From NCBI RefSeq assembly GCF_947623445.1, contig NC_135242.1, positions 21,452,001 to 21,516,000 of the forward strand: a DNA stretch of 64,000 nucleotides, written 5' to 3'. Position numbers and translations under genes: made by a program. This DNA comes from Clavelina lepadiformis (Eukaryota > Chordata > Ascidiacea > Aplousobranchia > Clavelinidae). Positions within the stretch are counted from its first letter, which is position 1, and the number at the start of each line of letters is the position of its first letter. Positions 59,501 through 64,000 of this stretch are shown piece after piece. Under the pieces are notes generated by a model. That model was not told the origin of the DNA, did no database searches, and saw nothing but the letters and a program-made list of their open reading frames with translations.

Positions 59501-62500
59501 AGTAAGTACAAACAGCCCAGGAGCCTCATTTAATAAAGCTTTATTGAAAATTGAGCATCATACAGTATCGACACTATATTAAATAACTCAAGTAAAATTT
59601 TTAAGTATTACATTTTCGAGATTGATTTTGAATTTTGTTTTACCTAAGTAAATCCTCTTTGCTACGATGAGTTTAAAGCCACAGACGAATGGACAAACTT
59701 TTCCTTTAACGGTCAAATCGGGGGTGGCTCCAATCGAGTTTTTTGTTACTGGTATATTACGTCATCACCCGGGTACGCAGTTGCGTTGAACATAAGTGCG
59801 TACAGCAATTCAATAGCTTATCGAATGGCCGATGAATGCCTTGAGGTAATGAAGCATGTTTTTTGATTTGCGATGCTTTGTCAGAAAGATGAGCACATTA
59901 CAGTATTTCATGTTGTTGTTATTGTCATGTGAATGTTCACTTCTGCAAATGTTCTCGAGCCGGGGCAGAAATTTTGCAGCGCGGGTTATGCAGTCATCCA
60001 AAACGCGCAGTAACATGGGAAGTATTCGGTCACATGCAGTACGCAAAGCACAATGTATTTATGACTGTGTCGATCCAGTGGGTAGGTAGGGTAGGTGTGT
60101 GTGTAACCAAGATTTTCCTTAGCCAGGAATCTTCCCGCTCTAACGGCTAGTGTCTTAGCCGGTTTTGTCTTGTTAACTTTTAATAGCTTTTTCTCTCATA
60201 AAAACATCCATCTTACTCTAAAACCAAAACGTAACTGCCGACAACCGTCGCCCAGCCGAGCACAGAACTACACCAAACAAATTCCACGCGATGAAGGAAT
60301 CAACGTGGAACGTAAAATACGATACTAATTAGGCCTTTGGGGTAACTACGTGAGACGTCACAAGAAATTTGATAAAAACATGTGTACAAGAATAAGTAAA
60401 AGAACATAAACAAGTAAAACACGGCAGACCGTGAACATGCATAAGAAGAAAGAAGAAAGACGGTGTATAATGTGGTGTCTACAAAACAGGTGCATAAAAA
60501 TAATCCCGTGACATGTGTACAGCGCTAATGCTTGCAAATGCCCACACGAGATTTATTATTGTTCCCCAGCGTCAGGAACAAAATGTTGCTGATTGTTGTA
60601 CGAATTTTTTATTTTTACATAGTTCACTATACTTCACTGAACACTTGGTATCAAGTTTACAATATACAAGTCGGTAAATTAGAATTCATTTCACTGCAGT
60701 TCGAATATTTATTCATTTTTAAAATCGGTTATGTTTTTAATAGATATTTGATGGACCAAAACTTGTCAGGAAGTTTATAAACGAAAGTAATGCTTTTGTG
60801 TCCAGTGAAAATCGATTTGCGATTAATCAACTTTCATACGGAATAAAATCATTTGCTTTTAATTCCTACTTTAGACAAGGTATTGGCTAAATATTTAAGC
60901 ACTATGCTTGCACAACAATAACTAAGTCTAGATTCTCATTGCATCAGCAAATAAAAACAAAAAAATGTCGAGCATTATCTTGTCACTAGTTCCATGCAAC
61001 GTCACTTACAATCTCACCGGTTCCGCTTCGATGAAGCTTGCCTCGCCTGACTACGAAGGTTTTCCTTTCAACATTTACCAACGATGCACTTACACTTTGT
61101 ACGCCCAACCTGGCAAGAATATACGAATGACTTTGCAAACTTTCACTAAAACAGGATTTGTTCAGGTAAAGCCGTGAGTCATAACGAATAGGAATTACCT
61201 TTACTTGGATAAAAACATTCCTGAAACAAATTTATCCTTTACCACCCTCACCTTTCACAGAAAATGGTTATTATTTAAGAAACTGTATACTTCACAATAA
61301 TGTAAATACACGTATTCAGGTACTGAGCGGAGATGTTAATTTTGGCCATGCTAGCGGCGTTAACAACACATTTCGACTGACTAGTAGCGGAAATACAATT
61401 CAGCTTCACTACACAGCACCCAAAGCTTTCTCCGCAAGAAGTCGAGGGTTTTTTGCCACATATCGACAAGGTAAGTACGTGACCAGAACTAATACAAAAC
61501 ATGCGATGGTTGACGGTAGGATCAGTTTTCAATCCCCTGGCAAATGGCATTTTTGTACATTTATTATGAAGTAACTCACTATTTCTGTAGTAGCCGTTCA
61601 TATAACAAATCTGACTCGAGTTACTGTTTTGAAACTAAAACATAAACTTGATTTAAGTTCCTTTCAAGGAAACTACTTAAAAGACTTGACTTGAATCGAG
61701 TCATTGTTTTAAATGACTCGACTTGACACGTGTCAAATCATTTTAAATACATTTAAGCAGTTATAAAAATTTATTATAGTTTTGTTCGAGCACATTGATA
61801 AAGTGTGACTTAAAATAAAATTTCTTTGTTTAAGCAAAACGACTCGGGTTTTGTAAAATTAAAATATCAAAGATTTTGTAAAATCAAATACAAGCGCTAA
61901 AAAGAAATAATTAGAAAAAGAATGTAACACAAGTGACCATCATAAAGATTAATAGATGATGTTTGCTGAAGCAAGAACGAGGCAGTAAACGTTAAGCATT
62001 TAAACAAAATTAAACACTTTATAAAAATCCAACTATAGTACAAATATAGTTTTAACTGCACACAAAGTGTTAAAGGATGTTATCAAAATGTATCAAAATG
62101 TTAAAGAAAAACGAATAAAACATGACACCAAGAAGAATGATTGTTTCAGTTTTGTAGCAAGTTGTATTTCTTAAAATGATTCACCAGTGTAGTACTTTGG
62201 ATTTGCTATGCAAAAAATATGTTTATGTATAGAGCTTATTATCATCCATTAGAATATGAAAAAGTAGGTCTCTTTTTTCAAGTTGTTGAAAAAAGTTTCA
62301 TCAAGCTTAATGGTCTATAACAGGGGTGGCCAAACTGCGGCTCTCGAGCCGCATGCGGCTCTTTGAGCCTTTAATTGCGGCTCTTTAATGAATTTGCATT
62401 GTTGAATTAAACATGCATTTTCCCGGTCTAGACGAGTTGTTTGATCCGATTATGAAACAATACGTTCTGTCACACGTAGTAACAATGGACTCATTGTTAG

Positions 62501-64000
62501 TAATAATCAAATTACACTCCAAAAAGTACATTATTGTACAGAAGGGTGCTAACTTATACACTGTAGTTAAGTAAACTGTCAGATTGAATCTGTACGTCAG
62601 GGCTGACCTAGTTTTAAGTCTTGGTTAAGGTTATACTAATAATTGCAAAAAGAGTTGGTGAAGCCAATAGCCAAGGTGGAGACTCATAGTATCACCACGC
62701 AGCATTAATGTTTATCAATAGCTACACTTCGATGTGAGTGAATAAATTCGTGTTTTTTATTGTGTTTGTGTTGTGGCTCTTTTAAAACTGGAATTTGTTA
62801 TATGCGGCTCGAGCATGAAGCAGGTCTGGCCACCCCTGGTCTATAAGTTCAAAATAGTCCAAGCATGACCATCCTATTTTTCTTATTCTATGGGTTATAT
62901 AAAAGCTCTACCATATGTTTAGGTCCTCCTTATCTATACTATGTGTGGCCGACCCTGCACACAGTCACAGCAAAACGTGGCATACAGTTACACTGTTTGC
63001 TGTAAAAGCTTAAAATTCGGTGACTTTTCCTACAAAATGCTCAGCTATCTGTCTATTTTTGTTTTATGAAGTTTGATTTTGTAGTTTTTGAGATTTCATA
63101 TTTTCATAATTCTGCTCTCTGTTGCCGCCATGAGTGCATCGAAGCATATCGTTTTCGTTTAATCGTTTATGCACAACTAACTCGACTAACTGTTCTCTTG
63201 TGGTCTCTTTTCGCACTCAGCTGGTTTTCCAGGCGATTAAGCACAGTGGTAGCGCGGCGTAACAAAGAAAAACTTCTAGAAATGTATCACTTGTAGAAAT
63301 ACTTAATCTACACTAAATGCACTTTCTTTAGTTTTACAATTATGCTGTATACAGGAAGCCAGATGTTTTTGCTACTAACCTGTAAAAATCCGAAAAGTTT
63401 ATGATGTATACTTTTCGAGTAATTAACAATTGAAAATTTGTGTGATTTATCGGCCACAGATAGTTAAAATAGTAATGTTGCTTACCCGATGTAAATAGGG
63501 TCGATATTGATATTTTGTGCTCAATTTTAAGCATTATATTTATTACAGTTCGGTCAAACTGTGGTGCCTTGCTGGTGGCCAATACAAAAACCCAACTTCT
63601 TTCTTCGCCCGATTATTCTCATAATAATTCTTCAAACAATGTTTTCTGTGACTGGATAATCACCACATCACCTGATAATAAGATCTCCTTTAGTATCCAC
63701 AATCTGGCATTGGACCAAAGGGGAGCTTTAACGGTACGTCATAAAATACATCTACATAAGACGGCCTGAGTAGTCTTCAAATCAAATATTGATTACTTAT
63801 TTAGTATAGTAATTAACTTATAGAGACTGCACCGATCATATTTGGCGATTTGTTGAGATTCTGTTCCTTTCAATACAAAAGTTTATCTCTGGTTGCATCT
63901 GACCACTTACTTAATAAAAACAGTATGGAATGGAAATGATTATGAAACTTTAAAAGAAATATAAGTTGTACTTTTTGTTTAATCACAAAGGTCTACGACA
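56528..64000 (+). CDS. Secreted multi-CUB protein, copy 2 (3' end outside window)
   Basis: Sixteen exons: 56528-56591, 56739-56836, 56966-57057, 57281-57408, 57510-57681, 58024-58178, 58449-58627, 58734-58884, 59077-59279, 59357-59501, 59649-59845, 60744-60879, 60990-61165, 61320-61470, 63549-63733, and one starting at 63991. The order, phases and most lengths equal those of copy 1 (64, 98, 92, 172, 155, 179, 151 nt and so on). It has a signal peptide (RTVVLLFVLHFIDS), the same 11 cysteines in exons 2-6, then CUB1-CUB4. Unlike copy 1, the CUB5 exon ends at a proper donor (ACG|GTACGT). The next acceptor lies ten bases before the window edge with an exon starting GTCTACGAC (VYD), the usual start of a second CUB half. 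So CUB5 is whole and the protein continues. Intron 11 is about 650 bp longer than in copy 1, from an unidentified insertion around 59950-60600. Intron 14 holds an hAT-like element. Confidence 0.88.
62321..62838. mobile_element. Non-autonomous hAT-like element (MITE) in CUB copy 2 intron 14
   Basis: The 518-bp element starts CAGGGGTGGCCAAAC and ends CTGGCCACCCCTG, with inverted termini, and is flanked by an exact 8-bp duplication GTCTATAA (62313-62320 and 62839-62846). GCGGCTC tracts lie at both ends. No transposase frame is present. Confidence 0.92.

Overview
This is a eukaryotic, intron-rich, AT-rich genomic window. I infer a tunicate, most likely an ascidian of the Ciona type. The genes are chordate-like (FAM13, REEP1-4, ninein/NINL, Enigma-type PDZ-LIM, CCDC191). 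They sit close together with short GT-AG introns, and the CUB genes form a tandem family that looks lineage-specific. The species is not proven by anything I can see. I found no operon, CRISPR or prokaryotic feature and no recognisable retroviral or Polinton-like element.

Layout. 1-4274 (+): 3' part of a FAM13 gene. 5378-7846 (-): a CCDC191-like coiled-coil gene in one exon, convergent with FAM13; both poly(A) signals lie inside one 14-bp near-palindrome at 5063-5076. 7847-13593: no gene seen. 13594-18298 (+): a nine-exon REEP1-4 gene with a 676-bp foldback element in its last intron. 20187-24679 (-): a 14-exon gene for a 1010-aa protein I do not recognise. 24680-29306: no gene seen. 29307-36383 (+): a 12-exon ninein/NINL gene of 925 aa, with a small hAT-like element in intron 1. 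37212-40127 (-): an eight-exon PDZ + 3 LIM gene of 333 aa. 41087-42766 (-): an inverted, broken fragment of a CUB gene. 46238-47893: an exact 159-bp tandem array of ten serine tRNA genes, nine with anticodon CGA and the last with AGA, plus an eleventh remnant, a tRNA-derived SINE head and an hAT-like element. 49179-54253 (+) and 56528-beyond 64000 (+): two tandem paralogues encoding a secreted protein with a signal peptide, an unfamiliar 11-cysteine N-terminal region and a chain of CUB domains.

For every complete spliced model (REEP, the 1010-aa gene, ninein, PDZ-LIM, CUB copy 1) the exon phases agree and the summed coding length is a multiple of three, which supports the exon borders. FAM13 and CUB copy 2 are cut by the window edges. 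The first five protein genes are housekeeping or cytoskeletal (Rho signalling, ER shaping, centrosome, actin/Z-disc scaffold) and share no obvious pathway. The right third is different: local duplication, inversion, truncation and apparent gene conversion within the CUB family, next to a tRNA array evolving by unequal exchange, with three hAT-type MITEs scattered among them. This is the part of the window most likely to hold undescribed biology.
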